A DNA stretch of 64,000 nucleotides from Excoecaria cochinchinensis (GCA_947683425.1 CANTUQ010000160.1:2055703-2119702); one strand, 5' to 3'. Shown: positions 23,351 to 33,351, numbered from the stretch's first letter. Made by a program: numbers and translations. Notes: a model not told the origin generated them from the sequence alone.

Positions 23351-24075
23351 CGGTTGATTGCCCCCTGAGAGGTCTTCGGTTCATCGATCGTTCGCCCCTT
23401 GAGAGGTCTTCGGTTCATTGATCGTTTGCCCCTTGAGAGGTCTTCAGTTCATTGCCCCCTAAGAGGTCTTCGATTCATTGATTGTTTGCCCCCTGAGAGG
23501 TCTTCAGTTCATTGCCCCCTGAGAGGTCTTCAGTTTGCTGCTCCCTGAGAAGTCTTTGATTGATTGCCCCCATAGAGGTCTTAGATTTGCTGCTCCCTGA
23601 GAAGTCTTTGATTGATTGCCCCCTGAGAGGTCTTCGATTCATTGATCGTTTGCCCCCTGAGAGGTCTTCGGTTCATTGATCGTTTGCCCCCTGAGAGGTC
23701 TTCAGTTCATTGCCCCCTGAGAGGTCTTCAGTTTGTTGCTCCCTGAGAAGTCTTTGATTGATTGCCCCCTGAGAGGTCTTAGATTTGCTGCTCCCTGAGA
23801 AGTCTTTGATCGATTGCCCCTGAGAGGTCTTCGATTCATTGATCGTTTGCCCCCTGAGAGGTCTTCGATTCATTGATCGTTTGCCCCTTGAGAGGCCTTC
23901 GGTTCATTGCCCCCTGAGAGGTCTTCAGTTTGCTGCTCCCTGAGAAGTCTTTGATTGATTGCCCCCTGAGAGGTCTTAGATTTGTTGCTCCCTGAGAAGT
24001 CTTTGGTTGATTTCCCCCTGAGAGGTCTTCAATTGAGGTCTGCCCCCGGAGAGGTCTTTGTTTGATTGCTTGGCC
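23351..24075 (+). repeat. 26/34-bp tandem array with higher-order structure in the 3' UTR of G
   Basis: About 25 units of TGCCCCCTGAGAGGTCTTC type. There are two lengths: 26 bp, or 34 bp with an added TGATCGTT-like tail. A subtype, TGCTCCCTGAGAAGTCTTTG, alternates in a fixed order. Units 10-16 and 17-23 (counted from 23365) follow the same seven-unit pattern (34, 34, 26, 26, 26, 26, 26), a higher-order repeat of about 198 bp; the first nine units follow it with two extra members. Not a CRISPR: there are no unique spacers. Confidence 0.92.
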
Positions 24076-24324
24076 TGATGCCGTCACTCGGCTTTTGTCG
24101 GTGTTTACATCAAATCTCTCTTTCTGCAAAATGGGGAAACTAAATATGCAGGAAAAATAGTGAGCATGCAAGTGAAATGCATGAGTCATGCAGGAATGCA
24201 GGATAAAAATTTATCTATGTGGACTTGGAGATGATAGTCGGGCTAGCTGCAATTTGCAATAGGATCGATGCCTTTTAAGCTGCTTTTGAATTTCATGCCC
24301 TTCGGGATTGCGAGATTCTCATCC

Positions 24325-24590
24325 GGTACCTATAGTCATTATTTGAAGGTAGTGCGTCCCTTATGGATTTTCACACTAGCTTTTCTTAGTGGGAAATGCG
24401 TCCTTTGCGGATTTTCACATAACCCTGTGCCTTATTTTTTTGCCTGGAATGGACCCAACCCAATCCAGCGGTTTTTCTCTTTCTTATTTTTTTTGAAGGA
24501 CAGACTGCCTGTTTTCAGGTTTTCACCCTATCATTTTGCCTAGTTTTTGCTTAGAGCGCCAGTTACGGTTTTCACTCTAACGGCTCTTTT
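24325..24590 (-). other. Conserved 3' UTR module, G copy
   Basis: Homologue of 12640-12910 and 9375-9645: GGATTTTCACAC near 24366 and again near 24409, GGACCCAACCCAATCCAG, AGGTTTTCACCC near 24518, and CCAGTTACGGTTTTCAC followed by TAACGGC. It continues to 24960 with sequence homologous to F up to about 13220 (CAAACTCCTGTTATCAATC). Confidence 0.8.
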
Positions 24591-24960
24591 TTTTTTCTTT
24601 TTTTTAAGATTGCTGAAGTTGTTGGCAAGAATCTTTCGGGAGTCTTAGGACATGGTTGCATGAGCTTGATTTTGCACATCTGATAACAGGATGAATTGGC
24701 TAAAGCGTTTGCGTATTGAGAGTAGTAGAGGGTAGGCAGATACATGACTTTAATCACACAGGGTACAATACTCTGATCACATCATTGCATAAATGCATGT
24801 GTTTCAATTTGATTTCATTAAACATGATCATTATTTTAGCATTGATTTTAAAAAAAAACAAGACTTTAGCTAATCTCGAAATAGATCTTGAAAGCATCAA
24901 ACTCCTGTTATCAATCAGCCCTCTCGGGTTTTATGATTGAAGATTTTCTCTCATCTCTTA

Positions 24961-25822
24961 ATCTTTTTCTTTGAATGCGAATTCTAGATGCAACTTTGGG
25001 AACGAGACTTAACTCGAATGCATGAATGCACTCGTGGCTCCTCGCTTTAAGCTCAAGAAACACCATATGCCTCTTCTTACGTACCAAACCTTATTAGAAG
25101 GTCATCTTCGCTAATTGAATAAGACTGAACCAAGAATCAAAAGGTCTTACTTTGGTTGTAATGTTAGGCTTAGGTAGATGGCTATCAAAGGAGGATCAGG
25201 TCGTTAGAGAAAAATGGCCGCAATATTTTCTCGACTGGTGGATGAACCATTCTCAGCTCAGTTGTATATACAAAGGTATTCTTGAATTTGGATTTGATAA
25301 CATTTTAGCTCATTTAAGATCAGATTGACAGTTAAAAAGGTAATCTTCAAAACTCGTCAAGTGGTTATTATTTTGAGCTCTACTTTTTTTTTAGGAGCTC
25401 ATGTCTTTGGCGCATGACTGAAACCCTCTTCCCAAAGTGTAAACTCATCCTTACCAAGGCAATTTTGATAACCCACAAAGAAATTATTAATTGTTAAAAC
25501 GTTCATCCATCCCTGCTAGAGAGGCCACTCTTCTAAGGGGAAGCCAAAATCATTTTAGGCGAGGGGATAGTTTTAACATGTGTAACAATAAAATTGGCAC
25601 GCATTTAGCATACCCACATAAAGGCTCAATCGGCTAGCAAGCGATTGTGAAGTAAGGGTAGGAAATGGTCATTTAGGGAACTATACAAAGAAAATGTTGC
25701 CTAAATCATTTTCTAGGTTCCATCTTATCCAGGGATCGCTTTGACGGGTAATCAGAAAGGTTCTAGTGCTCTTAGTGAGTTTCCATCCAGTCCCCTAATT
25801 ATAACTAGTTTTTTTTTATTAT
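24961..25822. other. Unrelated non-coding insert replacing pol in G
   Basis: About 0.85 kb with no similarity to the pol genes of F or H and no open frame of note. It lies between the post-integrase homology (to about 24960) and the protease-linker homology (from about 25825). No LTR ends, terminal inverted repeats or flanking duplications were seen at its borders. Composition is ordinary (mixed, slightly AT-rich). Origin unknown; it could be captured host DNA or ancestral filler of a non-autonomous family. Confidence 0.7.
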
Positions 25823-26097
25823 TTTTAATTTCCCTCTCTACAGGAGCTATGTTAGATGCTATCAAAATTTTCTTTGGGTTCCCCAAAGTTTTTGAGATTA
25901 ACCGCAGTCATATTATTTGAATTAATGCCAAAGTAAATATGTTATGATCATGCGAAATGAAATCAATAGAAACATTATACAAATAAGCAAAAATTGTTCT
26001 CTTCATTATAAACCGAAAATTATAACATAAAATGTTCTAGAAATAAAAAGAATTTCAGCATCTAAAAGCAATATCACTAGTGGGCCACAAGACACGA
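25823..26097 (-). pseudogene. Remnant of the protease-RT linker in G
   Basis: Plus-strand bases such as GGAGCTATGTTAGATGCTATC match F at 16540-16780, the tail of the protease region. Frame is not kept. The protease active-site region is missing; sequence jumps from this linker to the gag C-terminus. Confidence 0.7.
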
Positions 26098-27504
26098 TCA
26101 TGTTCGCAGTGGAGGCACTGCATTATAACCTACTTTCTTCTTTTTCTCTATCTTCTTAGGATCTGCGATCTGATTGATGTCAATGAGATCCTGGATTTTG
26201 TTTCTTAGAATACGGCAATGGTCAGTCAAATGGCCGGTGTGCTGGTGGTAAGCGCAGTACTGATCACCTCTATGTCCCGGCTGTCCCTGACTCAAGGCTG
26301 GTCTGGGTGGCAAAGGTTGCAACTTGCCTTCCTTCATTAGTCTCTCCAGCACCCAGGATAGAGAGCGGCCTAAGTTGGAGTAGTATCTCTGACCCTGCCC
26401 AACTCCAGTAGCTGAGACCTCTGCCGTCCTACCGTTTCTGCTGTTGCTGCTCCCGGCACCTCCTGATTTGAATCCCGACTGGTTCCCATAGCCTTTCCCA
26501 GCAAAGTTATTTTAGCTTGCTTTCTTTGCCAGGTAAGCCACCTCAGCTTCTATAGCGATATCCTTAAGCGACTCCCAGTCCTTGAGCCCCTTAAAACTGA
26601 GCAAGTCCCTTAAGTAAGGGCATGAGTTTCTGATAAATAGCCTAATCTAGTCTGCAGTGTCAGGCTTCCTCTTCATCTCTATAACCCTGTTTCTCCATCT
26701 TGTAAGGTACTCATGGAATGACTCATCATTCTTCTACTGTAGGAGCTAGAGGTCCTTTAAGGTGACCTCCATCCTGGTACTGCAGTCGTACTGCTTCATG
26801 AATTCTTCGGTCAAAAGGTCCCAGTCTTCTTTGGGCCTCCTATCCAACCCGTAGTACCAGTCAACTGCCGGGCCCACTAAACTGAGGCAGAAATATTCTA
26901 CCTTCTGCTTTTTGCTCAGCCCTGTGCCTTTCATGACCAGGGTGTACTACTTGATGTGGGCGGATGGGTCAGAGGTGCCATCAAATTTCGACAGCTCGGG
27001 CATCTTGAATCTTTGGGGCAGCAACTCTTCATCCCCCAGATCTCTGTCTTCTGGGTTGACCCCCTTTCCAGTCGAGAGCATGCGGGTGATTGCCTCAATC
27101 TGCTATCTCATACCTCTTAAAGCTTCATCCTCTACTCTGGGTGCTCTGGGCCTCGCAGCTTGGTGGACTATCGGCACCTCTTCTTCTTCTTCCTCCATCA
27201 GGAAATCATCGTTGGGGTTATGAATCCTTTCCCCTCTTGGCTCAATGGGTGCGACAGCTGTGTGCTCATTATTGGGTTGGCGAGCAGCAGCTCCAACGAA
27301 GGGAGCCTCCCCACCAGCAGGTGGTTCGGCTTGCCCCCGAGGAGGGGCTGCCTGTGGCTGTAGAGCAGCAGGCGGCTGTGGGGCAGCAGGTGGATGGGCA
27401 ATCCTTTCAGCCATGGCACCCATCATGTCTAGCACTCTCCGTTCGAAGTCCTCTAGCCTCCTAGCTAGGTCTTGAGTGGTCAGTGCTCCGATTTCTTCTG
27501 CCAT
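26098..27504 (-). pseudogene. Element G gag (Tat), with stops
   Basis: Gag probably begins at 27504 (MAEEIGALTTQDLARRLEDF), with a coiled-coil-like start and then a Pro/Ala/Gln-rich region and an acidic MEEEEEEV stretch. The capsid core includes KQKVEYFCLSLVGPAVDWYYGL (26934-26870), then CSTRMEVTLKDL, FHEYLTRWRNRVMEMK and IRLFIRN. The C-terminal part (26352-26098) holds LSWVLERLMKEGKLQPL and the zinc knuckle CAYHQHTGHLTDHC. In-frame TAGs occur after TLKDL, after LLQ and after TAD, plus one near KKAS; the LLQ and AD stops coincide with those in F. After AVPPLRT the frame ends. It is the only coding domain left in G. Confidence 0.88.
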
Positions 27505-28417
27505 TGGTGGTTCTACAGAGGCTTCACTAATTGATGAGGATAACTCAGAATCCCAGTCAAACACTAGTTCCAGTAACTCAAAAAGCAGATTTGTCCTTAC
27601 TAGCCGACCGTCGGAACCTCTAGTCCACTTAGATGAATCTATGATGGTTGAAAAAAATAGATTGTTAGGATGATGCATGAATGACATATACAATGCATGA
27701 TAGTGAGATATGCAGCATTTACAATCACATGCAAGCAAGTAAATCCTTCCAACCTTATTACTCCCACACACGAGGTAATGCGGTCTCTTTCCTAGGTGGG
27801 CTTGATCCATGGGTTAGCGGGGAACCCAATGGATGCGTATGGTGCTCGGTGGAAAACCGGCATCATAACATCTCTTATCTAATGTGCAAGCACATGGGTT
27901 ATGATCGTTATGTATTTAGGCAGCCCGAACAAGTTGACATGGGCCTATCGGGGTATGAAAGCCTTTGATTAGGTGACCAATCAAATTATATGGGCTTGTC
28001 CAATATATAATGATCCACATAGCAAGCAAGGTATTACGGTTCATATTACCTAAGGGAAGTGACTATTTCCATTACATGAACTTTGGTCATGGGTGGTGTT
28101 ACTTTAGGGCTACCCAAGCATGATCCCTGCCGATGGGTCTAGCTCATCACGAGCGTAACGACCGATCGGGTCACCATTTGATATACCTTGATGGTACGAG
28201 GCTTGGGCTGGTGATTATCCTTAACACTTCCCTAAATTGGGTGAAAATAGGGTCGTGCTTCGGGAACGTACCGGGGCTAAAAGAGGGACCAAACTAGCGT
28301 AGATCTAAGGCTCTAATGAGATGTAATGCAATTTTGAGGGAAAGCGAATTTATGAATTAAATTTTAATCATAAATGTTAAGCGAGGTATTTTCAAATCGA
28401 AATCTCGAACCATAAAC
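27505..28417 (-). other. 5' leader of element G
   Basis: Homologous to the leader of F. An upstream frame from 27810 begins MDQAHLGKRPHY and includes NKVGRIYLLAC. An intron-like segment runs from AAG|GTTGGAAGG (about 27753) to a T-rich tract near 27640, where the expected CAG is CAA and the next AG follows a few bases later. It also carries the block with GATCGGGTCACCATTTGATATACC. No other gene. Confidence 0.65.
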
Positions 28418-28436
28418 GTCCCCAGTGGAGTCGCCA
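28418..28436 (-). promoter_or_regulatory. Primer-binding site of element G
   Basis: Minus strand TGGCGACTCCACTGGGGAC one base inside the 5' LTR. This is the Tat/Ogre-type site, which in Ogre elements pairs with tRNA-Arg; the tRNA identity is from memory of the family. Confidence 0.85.
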
Positions 28437-30645
28437 CTGTGACGCGCGCCGGATCCCCGCGGCCGCCCGTTCGACCGCCCTCACATGGGCGATCGGGGCA
28501 TTTGTGGGTCCGTTGACAGCTTACGATAAATCGCAAGTGCGTCTATGTTGGGCAACAAGGAGGTTTCATGGAGTCGCCACCCAATAGAACATTGGGAAAG
28601 TTACTCTCGCCTCGGAGAGCCTAAGACTGCGCTTGGTATCCATTTTGGGCCAGCCAGAGGGGTCTTGGAAGGTAAACCTCTTGCCCTAAGGAGCCTAGGA
28701 TTAGCGCTAAAGTCTCGTGGCACAAAAAGGTGTGTTGGAGGGTAGACCTCTAACCTCTTTGAGCCCAAAGACCAGAGCTGGGTCCGGGATTTCTCATCTA
28801 TTTCTACCTCGATTTTTTTATGATCAAATTTTAAATATCATTGATTCGCTCTCTCTCCACACGATGCAATTGATTAAAGGCGCATTTATTCATTTTTGGA
28901 AAGCCGTAAATGAGCAAGTGAATATCAAAAGGCGGTAAATTACAATAATACAAGGAGCAGAATACAACTCCCTTTATAAATGTGCGATATATACACGAAT
29001 CGGGGTATTGCTTATTTTGAGGACTTTGGTCCTCGCATGCATCATTATCAAATTTTTTATGTGATGATTTTGGATGGAGAAAATTGAGACATTGGTCCCA
29101 TTTTTATTTAGAAAAAATACCAAGTTAATTAATAAAAATGGTTTAGTGACTTTCTTTCTAGCGGGCCTAAATAAACAATTTTACAAGAAAATTATATGTC
29201 AAAAATAAATAGGAAAAGGCCAAATAAACAAAATATTATAAATAAAGAAAAATAAATATTCCGAACGAGCCTTTTGGACCTCCCCGTGTGCTCGCGAAAA
29301 CGCCCAATCAAAAAATGAGTTTAGACATAAAAAAACAAAATACAAATAAAATAATGTTAGTAATTAAATCAATTAAATATACAAAATAATGAATAACAAA
29401 ATAAAATAAAATAAAATAAGATGATATGAAAAGAATGATAATGGAATCAAAATGTTAACAAACCAAAATAAATGAGAAACAAGCATTACAAGTGATAAAT
29501 GATTAAATGATGTGATGAAAATAACATAAAACATGTTAATTAATTAGTACATGAAAATATACACATGATGAAAATAATGATGATAAGTGAAAAATATTAA
29601 ATGAATAAATAAACAAATAATAATCAAATCATGTAACAATGATAAAAAGAATAATAAAAATTAATAAACAAAAGAATGATGAAAATAATAATGATATATA
29701 ACAAGATTAATTGATGTGTTCATAATTAATATAAACTATTTACATGGCAAAAAGATTAATTTAAGTTAATTATTTGCATGTTAAAAATAATTAGGAATCA
29801 CAATAAAATAAATTATTTACATGTTAGAAATTAAAAAAAAACAATATTCACATGAACAAAAATAAAATCATATATAAACAATTAAATGGAACAAATATAA
29901 GATCAATACAAATGAATAGATAAAAACAATAAATAAATCAATAAAAACAATAAAATATACATGAATAAATTAAATAAAAATAGAATAGAATAGGAATTGA
30001 AATTGAGCCTAGAATATTTACCCTCAAAGTATTGGATTTGATGAAGGAAAAGTGATGATTTTTCGGAAAATTGCTTGAAAGAATAATTTAGCAATAAAAT
30101 TAATTTTCTTTGTTTATGGAGAAAACAAAGGAATTGATTTGTATGCTTAAGATTAAAAAAACTGATTTAAAAGTGATGATTGATTTCTTGTGTTTATGGA
30201 GGAAAAACAAAGAAATTAATTGGAATAATTGACAATTGAAAATTGATCTTTCAATTTCAATTAAACCTTTTTAATAAAAAGAAATCTGAAATTTTTAAAG
30301 AGAAAATAGAAGAATAAGAATTATGGAAATTTTTTAGGTCTAAAAAATGTGTGGGAGCTCTCCTTGATTTGATCATAAAGTATTTATAAAATAAACAGGT
30401 TGCCCTAATTTAATTAAGGAAAACAAACCTATTTTAACACAAAATTCTTTTATTTTTAATGATAAAATCAAGTTTTATTAATTAATTATCTAAAAAAATA
30501 TTTTAGAATTTAATTTGAAGTCAAAAACCCAAAAAAAAAATGGGATGAAAAACGGATTTTTGGGTGAAAAAAATCGGAAAAGGGCTGAAAAATCGGATTT
30601 TTGGGTATCAGACCCTATACCGACGGCCAGGGGATGAGGGACGCC

Positions 30646-30669
30646 GCCCGTCGCTATAGAGCGACGGGC
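30646..30669. repeat. Perfect 10-bp-stem hairpin in the GC island of G's 5' LTR
   Basis: GCCCGTCGCT, loop ATAG, AGCGACGGGC. Present with one mismatch in the 3' LTR near 22711-22733. Confidence 0.9.
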
Positions 30670-30737
30670 CTCAGGTAGCGAGGCTGCGCGAAATCCGCGC
30701 GCAGAGGCGCGCGGTGCGGCGGGCAGTGCGCACAACG

Positions 30738-30765
30738 CTGCGCGTCGCTTTTTAGCGACGCGCAG
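30738..30765. repeat. Perfect 12-bp-stem hairpin unique to G's 5' LTR
   Basis: CTGCGCGTCGCT, loop TTTT, AGCGACGCGCAG. Absent from the sister LTR, which reads CGCTGCGCATCGCC at this place. Confidence 0.92.
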
Positions 30766-31091
30766 CAGCAGCGTCGCCAAATCGCGCCCAGCGCGCTGGG
30801 CGCCTGCGTGCTGGGCAGGGCGCCTGCGCGCTGCCGCGCCCGACACTCGCGATCCGAAAAAAACTTTTTTTTTTTTATTTTTAAATTTTAAATTGACTAA
30901 AAACACTATAATTTTAAGCCCCCATTTTTTAAAATTAATTTTTTAAATACTTTTTTTATTATTTTCTAATTTTTCACTCTAAAATGCAAATTTGACGAGA
31001 AAACCATCAGTTTTAACCTTTTAAGCCTGTGAAAGCAATTATCATCATTGGGTAACTTCGATCTAGGCTGACTCAGAACCCGGTGTCTATA

Positions 31092-31184
31092 ATATGCAAT
31101 TTTGAGATAAAGCGAAATTCATAAACTAAAACTTAATTGTAAAAGATAATCAAGGTATTTTCAAGGTAAAGTCTCGAACCATTC
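31092..31184 (-). other. Start of the 5' leader of F, beyond G
   Basis: Begins with the second atatg (31092-31096) and is homologous to G's own leader at 28330-28417. It completes the leader of F that was split by G. Confidence 0.85.
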
Positions 31185-31203
31185 GTCCCTAGTGGAGTCG
31201 CCA
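31185..31203 (-). promoter_or_regulatory. Primer-binding site of element F
   Basis: Minus strand TGGCGACTCCACTAGGGAC next to the 5' LTR; differs from G's site by one base (A for G). Confidence 0.85.
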
Positions 31204-31204
31204 C

Positions 31205-33114
31205 TGTGACGCGCGCCGGACCTGCGGCCGCCCCTTCGACCTCCCACTCAAGGGCGATCGGGCATTTGAGATCTGTTGACAACTTGCAACGAATTACAAG
31301 TGCGTCTATTTTGGGCAAGAAGGAGGTTTCATGGAGTCACCACCCAATAAAACATTGGGAAAGTTTCTCTCGCCTCGGAGAGCCTAAGACTGCCCTTATT
31401 ATCCATTTTGGGCCAACCAAAGGGGTCTTGGAGGGTAAACCTCTCTCCCAAAGGAGCCTAGGATTAATGTCTAAGTCTCGTGACACAATAGGTGTCTTGG
31501 AGGGTAAACCTCTAGCCTCTTTGAGCCCAAAGACCAGAGATGGGTTCGAGACTTCTCATCTATTTCTACCTTGATTAATTTTACAATTTGGTTTTGAATT
31601 TATTAGTTCACTCTCTCTCCACACGATGCAATTTTAATTTAAAAGTGCAAATATTCACATTGAAAGCATTAAAATATTAAAAGTAAATTACAATAATACT
31701 AGGAGCGAAATACAACTCCCATTAAAAATGCGAACATACAAAAACCGGGGAATTTATTAATTATGAGGACTTTGGTCCCCGCATGTGTATTTAAAGAAAA
31801 CATTTTGAACGTGGTGATTTTATTTGGGATGAAAACTAGGACATTGGTCCCATTTATTATGAAAAATCCAAGTTTAATTTAGTAGAAATATTTTTGTGAT
31901 TTTTATTTGGGCGTGCATAAAAAAACATTTTACTTAATGAATATATACAAGGAAATTAAAAATATAAACAAAATGAGAATTAAAATGTGCAATGAAAATA
32001 CCAAACCCCGCATCTCCTCCTTCGTGTGCATGGATGCTCAAATGAGAATAAAATAATGATTTGCAACCAAAAATAAAAAAGAAATTCATGTTAGAAATTA
32101 ACCCAAAAAAATAATATGACATAAAAGATAATATGTATAATGAAATATAACATGCATAAAATATTATAACATGCATAAGAATAATTATGATGCAATTTAA
32201 CATGCATAAGAATAAAAAATTAACCATGTTCAACATATCAAATAATTAATTATAATAATTTTGATATGTACAAAAAAATTTGTCATGAAAATAATATAAT
32301 AGAATTTAAAAGAATTTACTTGTTATATGAACAATTAAAGATAAAACAAGAAGAAAATTATGAGGACTAAAAGGATTTACATTTTTAAAAGTTAATTGGA
32401 AACAAAAGAAATTAAAATCAATAAGAGAATTAAGGAGTTAAGCCATGAATAATTACCCTCAAATTTAATCTTGAAGAATTGAAGGTAGAAGTATTGAATT
32501 CCTTGTCTTTCTCTTGTGAAAATCCTTGAAAAATAGCTTCGAAACTTGAAAAATAACCCTTGGAAGCAAATCCGTAAGATTGATTTTTTCTCTCAACTTA
32601 AAAGCTCAAAAAGTCAGTTTTTTCTCTCTAAAATCTTTCCTAATTTGTTCCCCCTTTTTTCTGAATTATTTCTACCCTTTTTTACCTCAAAAACCACCCA
32701 AAACCGTCCAAAAACGGTTAAAAATCTAGTGGGGGTCGAAAAATGGGTGAAAGTGGGGTGAAAGTGGGCAAAAGTGGGCGACTGCGTGCACAAAGGGCGT
32801 CGCTCGCGCAGGCGAGCGTTGGGCGCTGTGCGCCGCCCAGTGCCCGGGTAGGCGCTCCGCGGGCGCCTGCGCCCCGACCTTCGCGAAAACTACCCTTTTT
32901 TTTTTTAATAATTTTATATAAAATACCCTCAACCTAAAACACACTTTTTCTTCTCCAAAACAATTTTAAAAATATTTTTAAAATACACTTTTTACTCATC
33001 AAAAAGACAAGGAAAATCACTTCCGAGCTCCAATCTTTTTGCCTATAAGCCGGCGTAGCTAAATTTCATCATCGACTAATCCTGATCAAGGCTACGTGGG
33101 ACCCGGTGTCTACA
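31205..33114 (-). mobile_element. 5' LTR of element F
   Basis: 1910 bp, plus-strand ends TGTGACGCGC and GGTGTCTACA. The primer site lies inside and H sequence (atccc) outside. Shorter than the 3' LTR mainly because of the GC island (32755-32890). Confidence 0.93.
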
Positions 33115-33351
33115 ATCCCGTTGTGTTGGCTTCGTGAGGCTTCCCTCTACATTGTTGCCCTTTATGCTTGATAGTTCGGAAGAACTCAAGATGTATCGAG
33201 GCATCACCCATCTTTCCAAGGTGGCACCTTATCCTCGGCTTTCACCCTTAGACCATAGCCTCTGGGCACAGCTGCCGGTGAAGACTGTTATTCCTTCTAT
33301 CAGGGTTCGCTCTTTTACTTCCACTAGTGCATACAAGAGATGGGTGCTTCG
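33115..33351 (-). other. 237-bp segment of the 3' UTR of H between F and J
   Basis: Starts with the atccc duplication of F and ends with cttcg, the duplication of J (33347-33351). Non-coding H sequence continuing from 9879. The open frame at 33134-33466 runs into the LTR and is not a gene. Confidence 0.7.

Larger units (their letters stand above)
20505..31091 (-). mobile_element. Non-autonomous Tat element G (complete, gag only)
   Basis: Minus-strand element with LTRs 20505-23171 (3') and 28438-31091 (5'), flanked by perfect 5-bp duplications atatg (20500-20504 and 31092-31096). It is inserted in the leader of F, and F's leader resumes at 31092 exactly where homology to G's own leader predicts. 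Internal region 5266 bp: primer site, leader, gag, a short protease-linker remnant, about 0.85 kb of unrelated sequence, the 3' UTR module, a tandem array, and the polypurine tract. Protease core, RT, RNase H and integrase are absent. The LTRs are close to identical outside their GC islands, so G is one of the youngest insertions here. Confidence 0.95.
28438..31091 (-). mobile_element. 5' LTR of element G
   Basis: 2654 bp, plus-strand ends TGTGACGCGC (28438) and GTGTCTATA (31091, decayed TACA). The primer site adjoins the 28438 side. Nearly identical to 20505-23171; its GC island (30608-30860) differs and contains two perfect hairpins. Confidence 0.95.
9880..33114 (-). mobile_element. Tat/Ogre-like LTR retrotransposon F (complete, carrying G)
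   Basis: Complete minus-strand element bounded by LTRs 9880-11840 (3') and 31205-33114 (5') and flanked by gtccc (9875-9879) and atccc (33115-33119), a 5-bp duplication with one transition. Order on the minus strand: 5' LTR, primer site, leader, gag, protease, RT, RNase H, archaeal-type RNase H, integrase, 3' UTR with tandem array, polypurine tract, 3' LTR. G (20505-31091) is inserted in the leader. Without G the element is about 12.6 kb. Gag to integrase is nearly one frame, so decay is moderate. F is inserted in the 3' UTR of H. Confidence 0.93.

Noticed and set aside
23351..24075. Regular direct repeats resembling a CRISPR array
   Set aside because: Units are contiguous with no unique spacers, the DNA is plant nuclear, and the array is the 3' UTR satellite-like repeat of G.
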